Shown here piece by piece: positions 27,822 through 36,736 of a stretch of DNA of 64,000 nt. The notes below the pieces were generated by a model. That model was given only the letters and a program-made list of their open reading frames with translations. It had not been told where the DNA came from and did no database searches. This stretch comes from Burkholderiales bacterium (GTDB taxonomy: Bacteria; Pseudomonadota; Gammaproteobacteria; Burkholderiales; Nitrosomonadaceae), in assembly GCA_024235755.1 (NCBI GenBank), contig JACKLV010000006.1:90290-154289 (forward strand), given 5' to 3'. The translations under genes and the position numbers were made by a program. Positions within the stretch are counted from its first letter, which is position 1. Every line of letters starts with the position of its first letter.

Positions 27822-28811
27822 CTAATTGCATGCACCACCGGATTGATTGATTAGAACTGGAGGCGGGTTCGATTCAAATTCGGCTATTGGAATAACGAAA
27901 TGTGGTCTGTATTGATGTTCGGATTGCGTATTAGTTGGCCCGGGTGGATCAATGGTTGCAAAGTAATGTGTTCTGTGTGTATTCCTCGCAAGTCCATATC
28001 TTGAAGCGCCTACAGAAGGTAGATGTGTCATTGGCGTAAAATCAGCTACCGAATGCGCTGTAGTCGGATAATAATCAGCGCCTATACTGACCAATATCTG
28101 AGCGTCAGCTCTGTCATCCGGGCCAGTCGGGTCATCGAGAATAAGCTGAGTAGTTACCTGTGCAAATACAGCCTTAACGTCATACCCGTTAATGACATAT
28201 TTATTGGTACCGCCATGAATGGGATTAAGGCCGGAATTGAATTTATAGGATGGGCTGCCGTTTGGTTCCATCCGCACATCAACTTCCTGAGATACTGTCG
28301 ATGGCGATATATGGTTTGTATGGAACGCCCAGATAGGCAGGTTATCGCCATTGATCTTGCTCCATTGATTGGTGGATTTTTTCAGAATATATAGCTTTAA
28401 CCCTGAGATTTTAACGCGCACATTGTTTGCAGCATGCGCTGTGCCCGGATAAATATGAAACCACGGAATAATAGCATTCCAAACCGATTGGGATTTGTAT
28501 TCGGAATTGTGCGGCACCCACCAAGAAGGCGTAGCATCTCCTCTGGCCGCAGCACCCATAATAATATTGGCTTTTCTAGACCATCCGGTATTTGTTGGGG
28601 CATCGAGCAATTCTGCTTCATTAAATTGCATATCCGCTTTAACGCTATCGATTGGAGCAGACGACACCGGGTGACTAACAAACAACAGCACTGCAAACGT
28701 AATCAAATAATGCGATTTATAATTGCAAAACACATTGTTAATGCAAATTTGATTAGACATGCCAATTCTTTGCGAATTTCTAATTGAGCGCACTAGACTG
28801 TTGTTGTTCAT
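27822..28811 (-). CDS. Secreted protein of unknown family
   Basis: A 329-residue protein with an internal hydrophobic segment (LITFAVLLFVSHPVSSA) ending in a signal-peptidase-like site near residue 52. The n-region of about 35 residues is unusually long; ATG 28811 is chosen because GAGAGG lies five bases upstream, while the shorter alternative at 28760 has no ribosome-binding site. The mature part is rich in Asn, Thr, Pro, His and Trp and looks like a beta-rich extracellular protein (GWSRKANIIMGAAARGD, IPWFHIYPGTAHAANN, YVINGYDVKAVFAQVT). It has few cysteines. No family recognised; it stands alone in an AT-rich accessory stretch. Confidence 0.65.
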   Translation of the reverse strand: MNNNSLVRSIRNSQRIGMSNQICINNVFCNYKSHYLITFAVLLFVSHPVSSAPIDSVKADMQFNEAELLDAPTNTGWSRKANIIMGAAARGDATPSWWVPHNSEYKSQSVWNAIIPWFHIYPGTAHAANNVRVKISGLKLYILKKSTNQWSKINGDNLPIWAFHTNHISPSTVSQEVDVRMEPNGSPSYKFNSGLNPIHGGTNKYVINGYDVKAVFAQVTTQLILDDPTGPDDRADAQILVSIGADYYPTTAHSVADFTPMTHLPSVGASRYGLARNTHRTHYFATIDPPGPTNTQSEHQYRPHFVIPIAEFESNPPPVLINQSGGACN

Positions 28812-29104
28812 AGTCACCTCTCATGAAAGTTGGAAATGATCGTCTGTAGAAAAATAACAATAGGGTTTTGTCAGAAAGTCCTCGTGACAAAGATGAGACG
28901 TACGGTTAGATTCTCGCAACAGCCTCGTTCATGGCGTTTACCTTCAAATTGATGACATTACGCTCCTTGCCATAACAGGATTGACTCTTTCTTTATTTCA
29001 CTTTGGCTGCTGAATTAACGGCTCAACGCAACAGTGTCCTAGCCAATAACAGAACCAAGATTGATGTTTTATATCACTTTTTAAGATATACAGTTATATG
29101 AACT

Positions 29105-29120
29105 CTCTGATGAATCAGAG
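29105..29120. repeat. Perfect 7-bp inverted repeat with 2-base centre
   Basis: CTCTGAT-GA-ATCAGAG. It is the right size for a dimeric regulator site but no gene starts close by; the secreted-protein gene starts about 290 bases away. Confidence 0.35.
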
Positions 29121-29155
29121 CGCCATAAGGTGAACAAAAAAACGTAATTTCTCAT

Positions 29156-29178
29156 AAAAGCTGCGCTAGCCAGCTTTT
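29156..29178. repeat. Perfect 8-bp inverted repeat, terminator-like
   Basis: AAAAGCTG-CGCTAGC-CAGCTTTT. The stem ends in TTTT on either strand, so it could stop transcription in both directions, but the GC part is only four pairs. No gene end is close. Confidence 0.35.
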
Positions 29179-29558
29179 AAATGGCCGAGAAAATGCATAT
29201 TATCATTATATGAATGATTTTATTATGGTTTCTTAGCGCAGTATAGACAAAACCAGCGTTCGACAACAGACCAACGGCATTAAAGCTGAGTTTAAGAAAT
29301 TACAGAGACGCAACAAACGCAGCGAATGAGTGATAAGAAACTTTTAACGCACCGGTACCAAACAATACAGCTAATATATACTAGCTCAATCCTAATCAAA
29401 CAGTTTGAATCCCCCTTATCGGCGTTGGTACCAATCTAATAAATTTCGACGCTGTCAGTGTTTTGAGTTGAAAGCCTGCACAGCAAATTTGATAACTTAT
29501 TTCCAACCTCGTCGGATTAATTCTCATGCTTTACAAATTAGCAACAATCTGTATGACA

Positions 29559-30995
29559 CTAGAAGGTTAAATCCCATTGCAACCAGAATCGTTGATCAGA
29601 ATAATTCTGAACAATCAGATGACTGACCTGAAAATTCACCTTATTCATGTGCCCATTAAAAAAATAAGTTAGTACACCACTATACTCTTCTTGATGAGCA
29701 TCTTTGATATGTGTATCAGGATTGACAAACGCAAATCTTCCAGCCACCTCCAAATTTCGCGGAATAGCTGGAAAAATAAAATGTGGAAAATAGCCTGCCT
29801 GAACCAGACCACCAAATAGAGTAATTTTCCTTGTTGGATCAAGCTTGCCTTTAAACAAGTCGATGACTTCTTTCCAGTGCATTTCATTTTTTAATGAGAA
29901 ACCCCGCCATTTAAAACGAACCTCTTCCATCATTTGATTGATGCGATACTGCCCGTCTTGTCCCGGAGCAAAACCGGGTAAATCTCGGCAACTCCGACTG
30001 TCAGTTTGGAATGCCGTGCATCTACTTCGATTTGTCGATGCAGCGAATGCAATGTTTAGAGCCGGTTTTTCATGAAATTCAATATCGGACTGAGAAAATG
30101 GCATTTCTCCGCCTAGAGCATTCCATTGTATCCGGCTGGAATACATCATGTGATCATCATCATTGCTGCCTTCACCAACACCCAAGCCAGAAAAAATACC
30201 GGCATAATAACTAACATCATGCCAGGCTCCAGGATATAAATTTCCATACATTTGCACGCCTTGTTGCCGATCAACAGTAAAGATATCATTCACGATGGAT
30301 CGGTTGACAAATTGCTGGTTTGCAGAAGAAACAACACGCTCGTCATTGTATAAAACCTTCCCGCGCCCCACCCATAATTTAGCCCACTGGTATTTATCAA
30401 TAGTCAAATTTAGATCACGCAATACTGGCTGAGACCAATCATATTGCAAATAATATTTTATCCAGGACCAGTAAGCATGTCCTCTTAGTCTTGTGCGCGC
30501 GCGTCGAATTCTGAACGTACTCTCATCTCTTGCCAAATCTTCAACAGATCGAGGATCACTGTCAAAAGGGTTAGAATACCGAGTTTGTATCCTGTTCTGA
30601 ATAGCCAATGAAAACTTATTATCATCCGTCCTGAATTCAAACCCGTTTTTACCATAACTTATATTTGCGTAATTTTTGTATGAAACAGGTTTAGACTCTG
30701 TTTCATCGGGCACTACCGGTAATGGCATACTCATATTGGCTTCAATGTTATGTGGAATATCTGGCGCTGCAACTGTGGCAGAAGATTCAGACGACTCCAG
30801 TCTTTCAAGCCGTTCCAGCTTTTCATCAAGTTCTCTTATTTTGGCGTCGAGACGCTTTTCTATATTTAAAAGCTCTTGTTTATAAAGCTCAGGATCTTTA
30901 ACCTCCTTTGCCATAACAGTAGCACTTTGCAACAATCCGATAACTAACCAAATGAAAACAGCAAACATTTGCTTGAAGGAAAAATGCTTGCGCAT
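29559..30995 (-). CDS. Outer-membrane porin, OprP/OprO phosphate-selective type
   Basis: A 478-residue porin. The signal peptide ends near MAK, followed by a heptad-rich coiled coil (KRLDAKIRELDEKLERLERL) as in trimeric OprP porins, then a beta-barrel with alternating aromatic strands and the terminal Phe (WLQWDLTF) needed for BAM assembly. The ATG at 30995 follows AGGTGG closely and is preferred over 31013. Phosphate or polyphosphate uptake is the family role, but no pst or pho gene is near, so substrate is uncertain. Confidence 0.82.
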   Translation of the reverse strand: MRKHFSFKQMFAVFIWLVIGLLQSATVMAKEVKDPELYKQELLNIEKRLDAKIRELDEKLERLERLESSESSATVAAPDIPHNIEANMSMPLPVVPDETESKPVSYKNYANISYGKNGFEFRTDDNKFSLAIQNRIQTRYSNPFDSDPRSVEDLARDESTFRIRRARTRLRGHAYWSWIKYYLQYDWSQPVLRDLNLTIDKYQWAKLWVGRGKVLYNDERVVSSANQQFVNRSIVNDIFTVDRQQGVQMYGNLYPGAWHDVSYYAGIFSGLGVGEGSNDDDHMMYSSRIQWNALGGEMPFSQSDIEFHEKPALNIAFAASTNRSRCTAFQTDSRSCRDLPGFAPGQDGQYRINQMMEEVRFKWRGFSLKNEMHWKEVIDLFKGKLDPTRKITLFGGLVQAGYFPHFIFPAIPRNLEVAGRFAFVNPDTHIKDAHQEEYSGVLTYFFNGHMNKVNFQVSHLIVQNYSDQRFWLQWDLTF

Positions 30996-31263
30996 ATACC
31001 CACCTATTGCCATAAAATGACAATTGTTACAGAAATGTTACATTTATGTTACAAATTTATTACAAACCAAGTTTTGTAGTAAGAACCCTGAATTTCCAGT
31101 ATTAAATAAAGCGGATAATAGTACCAAACAGCGCGATACGTTACATATGGCTGATCAACACGCAAAATACGCAACCGAACATTTATCGGTCGCTGCGGCT
31201 AGAATTGAGAACGGCAGGATTGGAAGCGTAGTGCAATTGTCACGTTTGTGTCACGCTCAAAGT

Positions 31264-31293
31264 AAAAAGGGAACTAGTCCTTAACTAACTCCC
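31264..31293 (-). terminator. Intrinsic terminator of tRNA-Lys
   Basis: On the minus strand a 10-bp stem with two G-U pairs (GGGAGTTAGT with ACTAGTTCCC, loop TAAGG) is followed by TTTTT. It lies about 10 bases after the tRNA CCA end. Confidence 0.75.
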
Positions 31294-31302
31294 TGATTCT
31301 TT

Positions 31303-31378
31303 TGGTAGGCCGTGAGAGACTCGAACTCTCGACCAACGGATTAAAAGTCCGCTGCTCTACCAACTGAGCTAACGACCC
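31303..31378 (-). tRNA. tRNA-Lys (anticodon TTT)
   Basis: A complete 76-base tRNA on the minus strand with encoded CCA. Acceptor stem GGGTCGT pairs with ACGGCCT (including a G-U first pair), D arm GCTC/GAGC, anticodon stem GCGGA/TCCGT with loop CTTTTAA giving anticodon TTT, and T arm GAGAG-TTCGAGT-CTCTC. It is flanked by its own promoter and terminator. Confidence 0.97.
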
Positions 31379-31393
31379 AAAAAGAAAGCCGGT

Positions 31394-31421
31394 ATTATAC
31401 CTGAATTGATGATCAACCCAA
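31394..31421 (-). promoter_or_regulatory. Promoter of tRNA-Lys
   Basis: On the minus strand, TTGGGT (31416-31421) and a perfect TATAAT (31394-31399) are 16 bases apart. Predicted transcription start is about 9 bases before the tRNA. Confidence 0.6.
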
Positions 31422-31627
31422 AATGCTTTGTCAGCAAAATACAAAAGATCGCCGGTTCTGGTATACAGCGTAGAGCGATTACGCAATATCGACTGAGCAC
31501 ATAGGTTTGACTTGCCTGAATAAATTCAGTGAATTGTAACCAAATATCGCAATCAGTCCAGTGTGCTGTTGCACTGCTGTTAACAAGCTTTCAGAAACTA
31601 TTCAATCTAAATGTCCAAGTGACGGTA

Positions 31628-32164
31628 ATGTTCAATGAAATCTTAGAATTCTGGTTCGAGGAGATTGATCCTAAAATGTGGTGGTCGGCCGATCCTGCAT
31701 TTGATGAATTGATTCGCAAACGATACCTTGGGCTGCATCAATGCGCTTCGCAAGGCGAATTACTTACCTGGAGAAGTCATGCGAAAGGTCGGCTTGCAGA
31801 GATCATTATTCTCGATCAATTCTCCCGCAATATCTATCGAGACACGCCGCGCGCGTTCGCACAAGACCCGATGGCGCTTGTGCTGGCGCAGGAAGCCGTC
31901 GCGAATAATACGCATCAAACGCTGCCGCCTGTCGAATGCAGTTTTCTGCTCATACCTTATATGCACAGCGAATCCAGGAAAATTCATGTTGAAGCGGAGA
32001 TACTCTATCGGACTTTCACACCGGATAAAAGCCACAAATTCGAGCTGCGGCACAAGGCGATTATCGATCGTTTCGGCCGGTATCCGCATCGAAATCAAAT
32101 CATTGGCCGTGTTTCAACCCCCGAAGAAATTGCATTTCTCAAGCTACCCGGTTCGCGCTTCTGA
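31628..32164 (+). CDS. DUF924 family protein
   Basis: A 178-residue cytoplasmic protein of the DUF924 family, an all-helical fold with no settled function. Family hallmarks: LEFWFEE at the start, KMWWSADPAFDELIRKRY, GRLAEIIILDQFSRNIYRDTPRAFAQD near residue 60, and the C-terminal HKAIIDRFGRYPHRN motif. The ATG at 31628 matches the family start; an upstream in-frame ATG adds 33 unrelated residues. Confidence 0.87.
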   Translation: MFNEILEFWFEEIDPKMWWSADPAFDELIRKRYLGLHQCASQGELLTWRSHAKGRLAEIIILDQFSRNIYRDTPRAFAQDPMALVLAQEAVANNTHQTLPPVECSFLLIPYMHSESRKIHVEAEILYRTFTPDKSHKFELRHKAIIDRFGRYPHRNQIIGRVSTPEEIAFLKLPGSRF

Positions 32165-32271
32165 ACATTGATAAACAACATTTGGCGTGAATACATGGTC
32201 ATGCCTGCATTGTTACCTTATCATTGTGTACACTTTGGTCAGACTGCAAACAAATACCTCTGAAAATAGAC

Positions 32272-33045
32272 ATGCCACCAGATTACTTCAACTCACCTCA
32301 CGGCACACGTATCGCATATCGTTACACTCCTGGCAAATCGGAACGAAATACACTGCCCGGCGTTGTTTTTCTTGGCGGATTCCGCTCCGATATGGATGGA
32401 ACAAAAGCATGTTATCTGGAGCAAGTCTGCATGCGCAACGGACAAGCCTACTTGCGTTTTGACTATGGCGGTCACGGATACTCCAGCGGAACATTCGAAG
32501 ACGGCACGATCGGATCATGGAAACAGGATGCCGCCGATATCATTGACCATATCTTTGGTCAGCGTGATGTCGTTCTTGCCGGTTCGTCCATGGGCGGCTG
32601 GATCGCCCTGCGCCTGCTGCTTGAACGTTCCACACATATCAAAGGTGTAGTCGGCATCGCCGCAGCGTCCGATTTCACAAGGGATATCAAAAACCGTATT
32701 AGCCTGCAGCAACAAGCGATTCTTGAGCGCAAAGGATATTTGGAGCTGCCCTCCGACTATGCGGAAGTTCCCTACACCATTACCCGCGCTCTCCTGGAAG
32801 ACGGAGAACAGCAGGCTGTTCTAAACAAAGCACATACCATTGATGTTCCACTTGTGCTAATTCACGGTAAGCAAGATACGGATGTGCCATGGATAAAAGC
32901 CTGCGATACGGCAGCCGCATTCAATGGCCCCGATACACGCGTGATCCTGATTGAAAAAGCAGGCCACAGACTCTCCGAACCTGAAAATCTGCAGGTTATT
33001 GCGAACGAGCTTGCCAACATCCACAGGTTGTATCGTGCCTTCTGA
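32272..33045 (+). CDS. Alpha/beta hydrolase (ABHD10/thioesterase-like)
   Basis: A 257-residue hydrolase. The chain runs FLGGFRSDMDG (oxyanion region), FDYGGHGYSSG, the nucleophile elbow GSSMGGWIALRL near residue 108, the acid in GKQDTDVPW near 205 and the histidine in KAGHRLSEPEN near 234. It resembles ABHD10-type deacylases and small esterases; the substrate is unknown. The ATG at 32272 starts the fold (MPPDYFNSPHGTRIAYRY). Confidence 0.82.
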   Translation: MPPDYFNSPHGTRIAYRYTPGKSERNTLPGVVFLGGFRSDMDGTKACYLEQVCMRNGQAYLRFDYGGHGYSSGTFEDGTIGSWKQDAADIIDHIFGQRDVVLAGSSMGGWIALRLLLERSTHIKGVVGIAAASDFTRDIKNRISLQQQAILERKGYLELPSDYAEVPYTITRALLEDGEQQAVLNKAHTIDVPLVLIHGKQDTDVPWIKACDTAAAFNGPDTRVILIEKAGHRLSEPENLQVIANELANIHRLYRAF

Positions 33046-33224
33046 TAATAGAACGCCTGAGACTCAAAATGGATGCTAGCAGATACAGTTCACTAAGAGA
33101 ACACCCCTTAGGCACCGGATTTTCTATGTTTCGATACGCCATTTTATTTAATGCTTTCCACGAAAGCATTGAAATTGTTTGCGTGCAGTAAAAACCTGTC
33201 TTGGGTAATCGCATTGTTATTTTA

Positions 33225-33281
33225 AAAAGATCTCAGTAAGTTAACTCGCTTTTAAAAAGCGCTTAACTTCCTAAGATCCTT
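33225..33281. repeat. Long imperfect inverted repeat between convergent genes
   Basis: About 27-base arms, left around 33226-33253 and right 33254-33281, match with few mismatches (AAGATCT..AG..AAGTTAA and its complement) and meet at a CGCTTTT/AAAAGCG tip. It lies between the 3' ends of the hydrolase and the PEP-CTERM gene and may act as a bidirectional terminator, or be a small palindromic repeat element. The remaining bases of this 300-base gap show nothing. Confidence 0.55.
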
Positions 33282-33344
33282 ATAAAATCACAGCGAGTGA
33301 CCTTCAGTCAGAAGATTACCTTGCTGACCAATAGTCCACATTGC

Positions 33345-34214
33345 TCATGATATATACCGTTTACGGACACCAAATACCAGCAGCCCAAAACTCAACAAGG
33401 CAAGTGTAGTTGGCTCTGGCACAGGGTTGGTATTAGGAGGGGTGATATCTGTAAATCCACCCAGTTTCTGGATGTAATGCCCCCTCGGTAAAATCTGGCC
33501 ATTACAAGTTGAGCAGGCAAAATCCGGCGTATAGCTAGAATGCACCCAAAAAGCGTTGCTGACTTCATCAAAACCGAATCCTTCGATGTGTAAGCCTGCA
33601 TTCGTTGTTTCTTTACCGAGATAAGTACCATCAAGTGCAAACTTGTGAATATCAGAATCATTACCGTCGACTGCCCATAAAAAACCACCGGCAATCTCCA
33701 AGTCTTCGAGGTAATTTTCATTTTCCCCATTTGCATTCGTCGCAATCTGGCCCAAATCGCCTAAATAACCGTTTGTATTGTCGTCAAAATCATACCACCA
33801 TACTCTACCGCCAAATCCATCACCAAAGTATGCTCTGTTATTATCTGCATCGTAAGCCTGACCATGCTCCTGTGCATTTTGTGCGGTTACCGAATATAGC
33901 TTAGCACCCGAATTCAAATCCCACAATTCCAGTAAGCTGCCATTTTTCGTAACCATCTTTCCGCCATGGGCGCCGTTATTGCGAGCTCCCGGCGTGGCGG
34001 TAAATGTGCCTAAGCTATTTCCAACATTCCCAGTTGTAGCATCGTAAATAGTATGTGTGGCGCTGCCGGAACTACTGGAATATAGCTTTCCACCATCGGC
34101 AGTCAACTTGTAACTGCCACCGGCAAAATAATCTACAACTACAAATGCATTCGCATGCATTGTGGTGATTAAGGCAACACAACCAAGTGCTGCACAAATT
34201 GTCTTAATTTTCAT
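33345..34214 (-). CDS. PEP-CTERM sorting-domain protein
   Basis: A 289-residue exported protein starting at ATG 34214 with a signal peptide ending at ANA (near residue 23). The C-terminus has the exosortase signal: VPEP, a hydrophobic helix (LALLSFGLLVFGV) and a basic end RKRYIS. The body has repeated YDADNN, YDFDD and WAVDGND segments, suggesting a beta-propeller of quinoprotein/SMP-30 kind. Such proteins are sorted by exosortase EpsH and linked to exopolysaccharide; no exosortase gene lies in the window. Confidence 0.85.
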   Translation of the reverse strand: MKIKTICAALGCVALITTMHANAFVVVDYFAGGSYKLTADGGKLYSSSSGSATHTIYDATTGNVGNSLGTFTATPGARNNGAHGGKMVTKNGSLLELWDLNSGAKLYSVTAQNAQEHGQAYDADNNRAYFGDGFGGRVWWYDFDDNTNGYLGDLGQIATNANGENENYLEDLEIAGGFLWAVDGNDSDIHKFALDGTYLGKETTNAGLHIEGFGFDEVSNAFWVHSSYTPDFACSTCNGQILPRGHYIQKLGGFTDITPPNTNPVPEPTTLALLSFGLLVFGVRKRYIS

Positions 34215-34760
34215 AACAATCCTCACTTATTAAATTTTTTTAAAAGCAGCATTTAATTTTTAAAAACACTGTAGAATTTGCTTATGCAAAATTCATACCA
34301 AATGTCAAAAAACATATATCTAACAATTTGTTATTGTTTTTCCTAATTTACCCTGGTTTGCAACACAACGTAAGTGTAAGTTTTATCGACAAAAAATACG
34401 CTATTGCAAAAAAATGAAGTGGTTTTGGTTATTTAAGCAGCAGAATTACTAATATAACAAGTTGTTTTATTTATGATTCCTGTAATATCGAACATCCAGA
34501 TAGATTCCCTGTAATTAAGTCCGTTCTGCGTTGAGATAATTTATCTATTAATCTACTCACGATAAAAACTTCGCTGCCTGTTCATCTCCACTTGCGCCAG
34601 CCATACCATGTAGAGTCACAAATCGGTACAATCCGTATCAGGTGTGTACGCAACTTTAAAATGAGGAATTTTTAATGCCGACATACTTGGCGCCGATTGT
34701 TATACGGTTGTGTTTGACTGGAGCCACATCCAGTTAGATAACTGAAGACAAGCGAAATTT
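34215..34760. other. AT-rich intergenic region with a possible 20-codon ORF
   Basis: About 545 bases upstream of the PEP-CTERM gene (which reads away) and of the next plus-strand gene. A short frame with a GAGGA site, ATG at 34675 to stop at 34737 (MPTYLAPIVIRLCLTGATSS), ends in a perfect ACTGGA-TCCAGT hairpin (34717-34734), 23 bases before the next gene; it might be a leader peptide. Nothing else seen. Confidence 0.3.
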
Positions 34761-35291
34761 ATGGATCCAAACGACATCAAAGACTGGCTCATTCCGATCG
34801 CATCATTTGTCGGCATAATTTCGACTTCTGTTGGGGTATGGCTTGCACTAAAGGAATACAGATTAAAACTCAAAGCCGAACAGCGCCTGGCCGAAAGTAC
34901 CCGGGCGGAAACCGACATCCGTTTATTCACGCACTTTACGGACATTCTCGAAGTTGCCACCGGAAGAAGAAGAGACCCGGTTTATTCCAAAGAAGTAGCG
35001 GAAAAACTTTTGGAGAAACTTAATTTTGAACCGGCCAACGCAAATTTCGATTATCGGACATTGCGGGAAAATATCGCTACGGCAGCGTTATTGCATTCCT
35101 GGGTCGGCAACTCGTCTTCCGATGCGGCTTTTGCATCGATTACAACGTTGGCCTTAAGACATAAGGCTCTCATTCCGTCGGCTATTCAGGCGCTGGAATC
35201 ATTTAACGACTGGAAACCGGAATTGGCAAAAAAATACCTGACGCTATTGAAAAACGCGAGACCGGCGGCTGATAATCTAGAAACGGACTAA
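34761..35291 (+). CDS. Hypothetical protein with one N-terminal membrane helix
   Basis: A 176-residue protein. Residues 8-30 (DWLIPIASFVGIISTSVGVWLAL) form one membrane helix, followed by a charged helical stretch (KEYRLKLKAEQRLAESTRAETDIRLF) and an all-alpha cytoplasmic domain with short repeats resembling HEAT-like units (SSDAAFASITTLALRHKALIPSAIQALES). No enzyme motif. Not recognised; possibly a membrane-anchored scaffold. Confidence 0.6.
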   Translation: MDPNDIKDWLIPIASFVGIISTSVGVWLALKEYRLKLKAEQRLAESTRAETDIRLFTHFTDILEVATGRRRDPVYSKEVAEKLLEKLNFEPANANFDYRTLRENIATAALLHSWVGNSSSDAAFASITTLALRHKALIPSAIQALESFNDWKPELAKKYLTLLKNARPAADNLETD

Positions 35292-35377
35292 CAACGCATC
35301 TTTACAGGCGTTGCCTAGTTACTTGAACATTTATTGTCATCCACCGTAGGCTCGAAGATTACTGCAGACACAGGCTA

Positions 35378-35569
35378 TTACTGCGCATCGGTTTCAGTAA
35401 TCCGCAGCGCGCCGGACGGACAGCTGGCCACCGTCTGCCGGATTTCGGCCTCACTTGCGCCTTTCTGATCAATCACGAACTTTCCGTCGATGACTTTGAA
35501 CACTGCAGGTAGACTGTTGACGCAGTTGCCTGCATGGATACATGTGTTGGCGTCGTATGTAACTTTCAT
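35378..35569 (-). CDS. Small divergent [4Fe-4S] ferredoxin-like protein
   Basis: A 63-residue protein from ATG 35569 (MKVTYDANTCIHAGNC). Cysteines in CIHAGNC near the N-terminus and CPSGAL near residue 50 match the divergent single-cluster ferredoxin family (Fer4_19), in which VFKV and a following ASCPSGALRI are typical. An in-frame ATG six codons upstream is possible. Such proteins often serve as electron carriers or sit with glutathione-related enzymes; here it is a single gene. Confidence 0.8.
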   Translation of the reverse strand: MKVTYDANTCIHAGNCVNSLPAVFKVIDGKFVIDQKGASEAEIRQTVASCPSGALRITETDAQ

Positions 35570-35863
35570 GAGCGCTTTACTCCCCATCTCTATCAGAGAA
35601 TTGAATAACCGGTTTATACAAATCCATCCTTCGAATGAAACATGATTGATAATAGTCTACATGAATCCCTGAATGAGAGAAAAGTTTGAATCAAGCTTTG
35701 GCTTGTTGTAAGTTATTTTGACGACTAAAAATTTAAATAATTTTAAACACGATTTTGGAAATAACGTATTGAAGTCCTGAGAATAAGTCATGCACCCACT
35801 GGACTCAAAGCTGGTGTACGCTCAAGCTCCCGATTAACAATCTCATGCTAAGGAAGAATTGCC

Positions 35864-36736
35864 ATGCCGGACAAACTGATTATACGAAACATGACGCGGC
35901 CCGAAGTGGATATACTGATCGAATGGGCTGCCAATGAAGGCTGGAATCCGGGTCTTCATGATGCCGAAACATTCTGGGCAACTGATTCCGAGGCATTTAT
36001 CGCGGCTGAATACAACGGCAAACTAATCGGTGGCGGTGCCATCACAGCCTATCAGGATGAATTCGGCTTTATGGGTTTTTTTATCGTCCAGCCCGAATAC
36101 CGGGGCCGCGGTTTTGGCAATACACTCTGGCACGCTCGCCGTGATCGGTTGCTTGCCCGTTTGCGTCCGGACGCAAGTATCGGCCTGGACGGTGTGTTCG
36201 CAATGCAGGATTATTACGCCAAAGGCGGTTTTGTTTTCTCGCACCGCGACATTCGGTTTCGTGCCGAAATCCCTGATTATTACGAGGCCGTAGTGAATGA
36301 TGAAGCAGAAATCATCCCGCTGGCATCCGTACCATTCGATCAGATTCAGACATACGATCGCACATGCTTTCCTGCACCGCGCACAGCCTTTTTGAAAGCC
36401 TGGCTAAACCAGCCCGATGCGCTGGCGCTGGGCTGCCGGCGCGAAGAAACACTCACAGGATTCGGCGTGGTGCGGCGCTGCAGGGAAGGCTGCAAAATAG
36501 GCCCACTGTTCGCGGATGAGAACCAGACGGCCAGAACACTGTATAAACATCTGGCAGTCTTCGCCAAAGGCGGCCCATTGTATCTTGATGTACCCGAAAA
36601 CAACCCCGCCGCAATCGAACTCGCACACCACCATGAAATGATCGAAGTTTTCGGGTGTGCGCGCATGTATTTAGGCCCTTCGCCGATGCTCGCGCATGAA
36701 CGCATCTTCGGGGTCACAACCTTCGAGCTGGGTTAA
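35864..36736 (+). CDS. GNAT N-acetyltransferase with C-terminal YitH-like domain
   Basis: A 290-residue acetyltransferase. The N-terminal GNAT domain (residues 1-135) shows acetyl-CoA-binding FFIVQPEYRGRGFGNTLW near residue 72; the second half (about 145-285) resembles the C-terminal GNAT-like domain of YitH/HolE-type proteins (FPAPRTAFLKAWL, LYLDVPENNPAAIELA). AAGGAAG lies upstream of the ATG. The stop overlaps the start of the next gene by one base (TAATG), so the two are co-translated. Acceptor substrate unknown. Confidence 0.82.
   Translation: MPDKLIIRNMTRPEVDILIEWAANEGWNPGLHDAETFWATDSEAFIAAEYNGKLIGGGAITAYQDEFGFMGFFIVQPEYRGRGFGNTLWHARRDRLLARLRPDASIGLDGVFAMQDYYAKGGFVFSHRDIRFRAEIPDYYEAVVNDEAEIIPLASVPFDQIQTYDRTCFPAPRTAFLKAWLNQPDALALGCRREETLTGFGVVRRCREGCKIGPLFADENQTARTLYKHLAVFAKGGPLYLDVPENNPAAIELAHHHEMIEVFGCARMYLGPSPMLAHERIFGVTTFELG

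Larger units (their letters stand above)
28812..29558. other. Long gene-poor region with inverted repeats
   Basis: About 750 AT-rich bases between the secreted-protein gene start and the 3' end of the porin gene. It holds two perfect inverted repeats (listed separately). A 28-codon frame near 29245-29325 reads as a basic helix (IKAEFKKLQRRNKR) and could be a transposase scrap, but this is too short to call. Nothing else is supported. Confidence 0.5.

Noticed and set aside
29245..29325. Transposase remnant
   Set aside because: Only a basic helix of about 28 codons; too short and no terminal repeats or second fragment to support an insertion sequence.
29405..29626. 73-codon frame near the porin gene end
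   Set aside because: Overlaps the porin C-terminus, no ribosome-binding site and no homology signal.
31024..31284. 86-codon frame upstream of the porin gene
   Set aside because: Polar random-looking sequence without a ribosome-binding site, running into the tRNA terminator.
31274..31486. 70-codon open frame on the minus strand across the tRNA-Lys gene
   Set aside because: Reads through the tRNA in the well-known spurious manner (AQLVEQRTFNPLV); not a gene.
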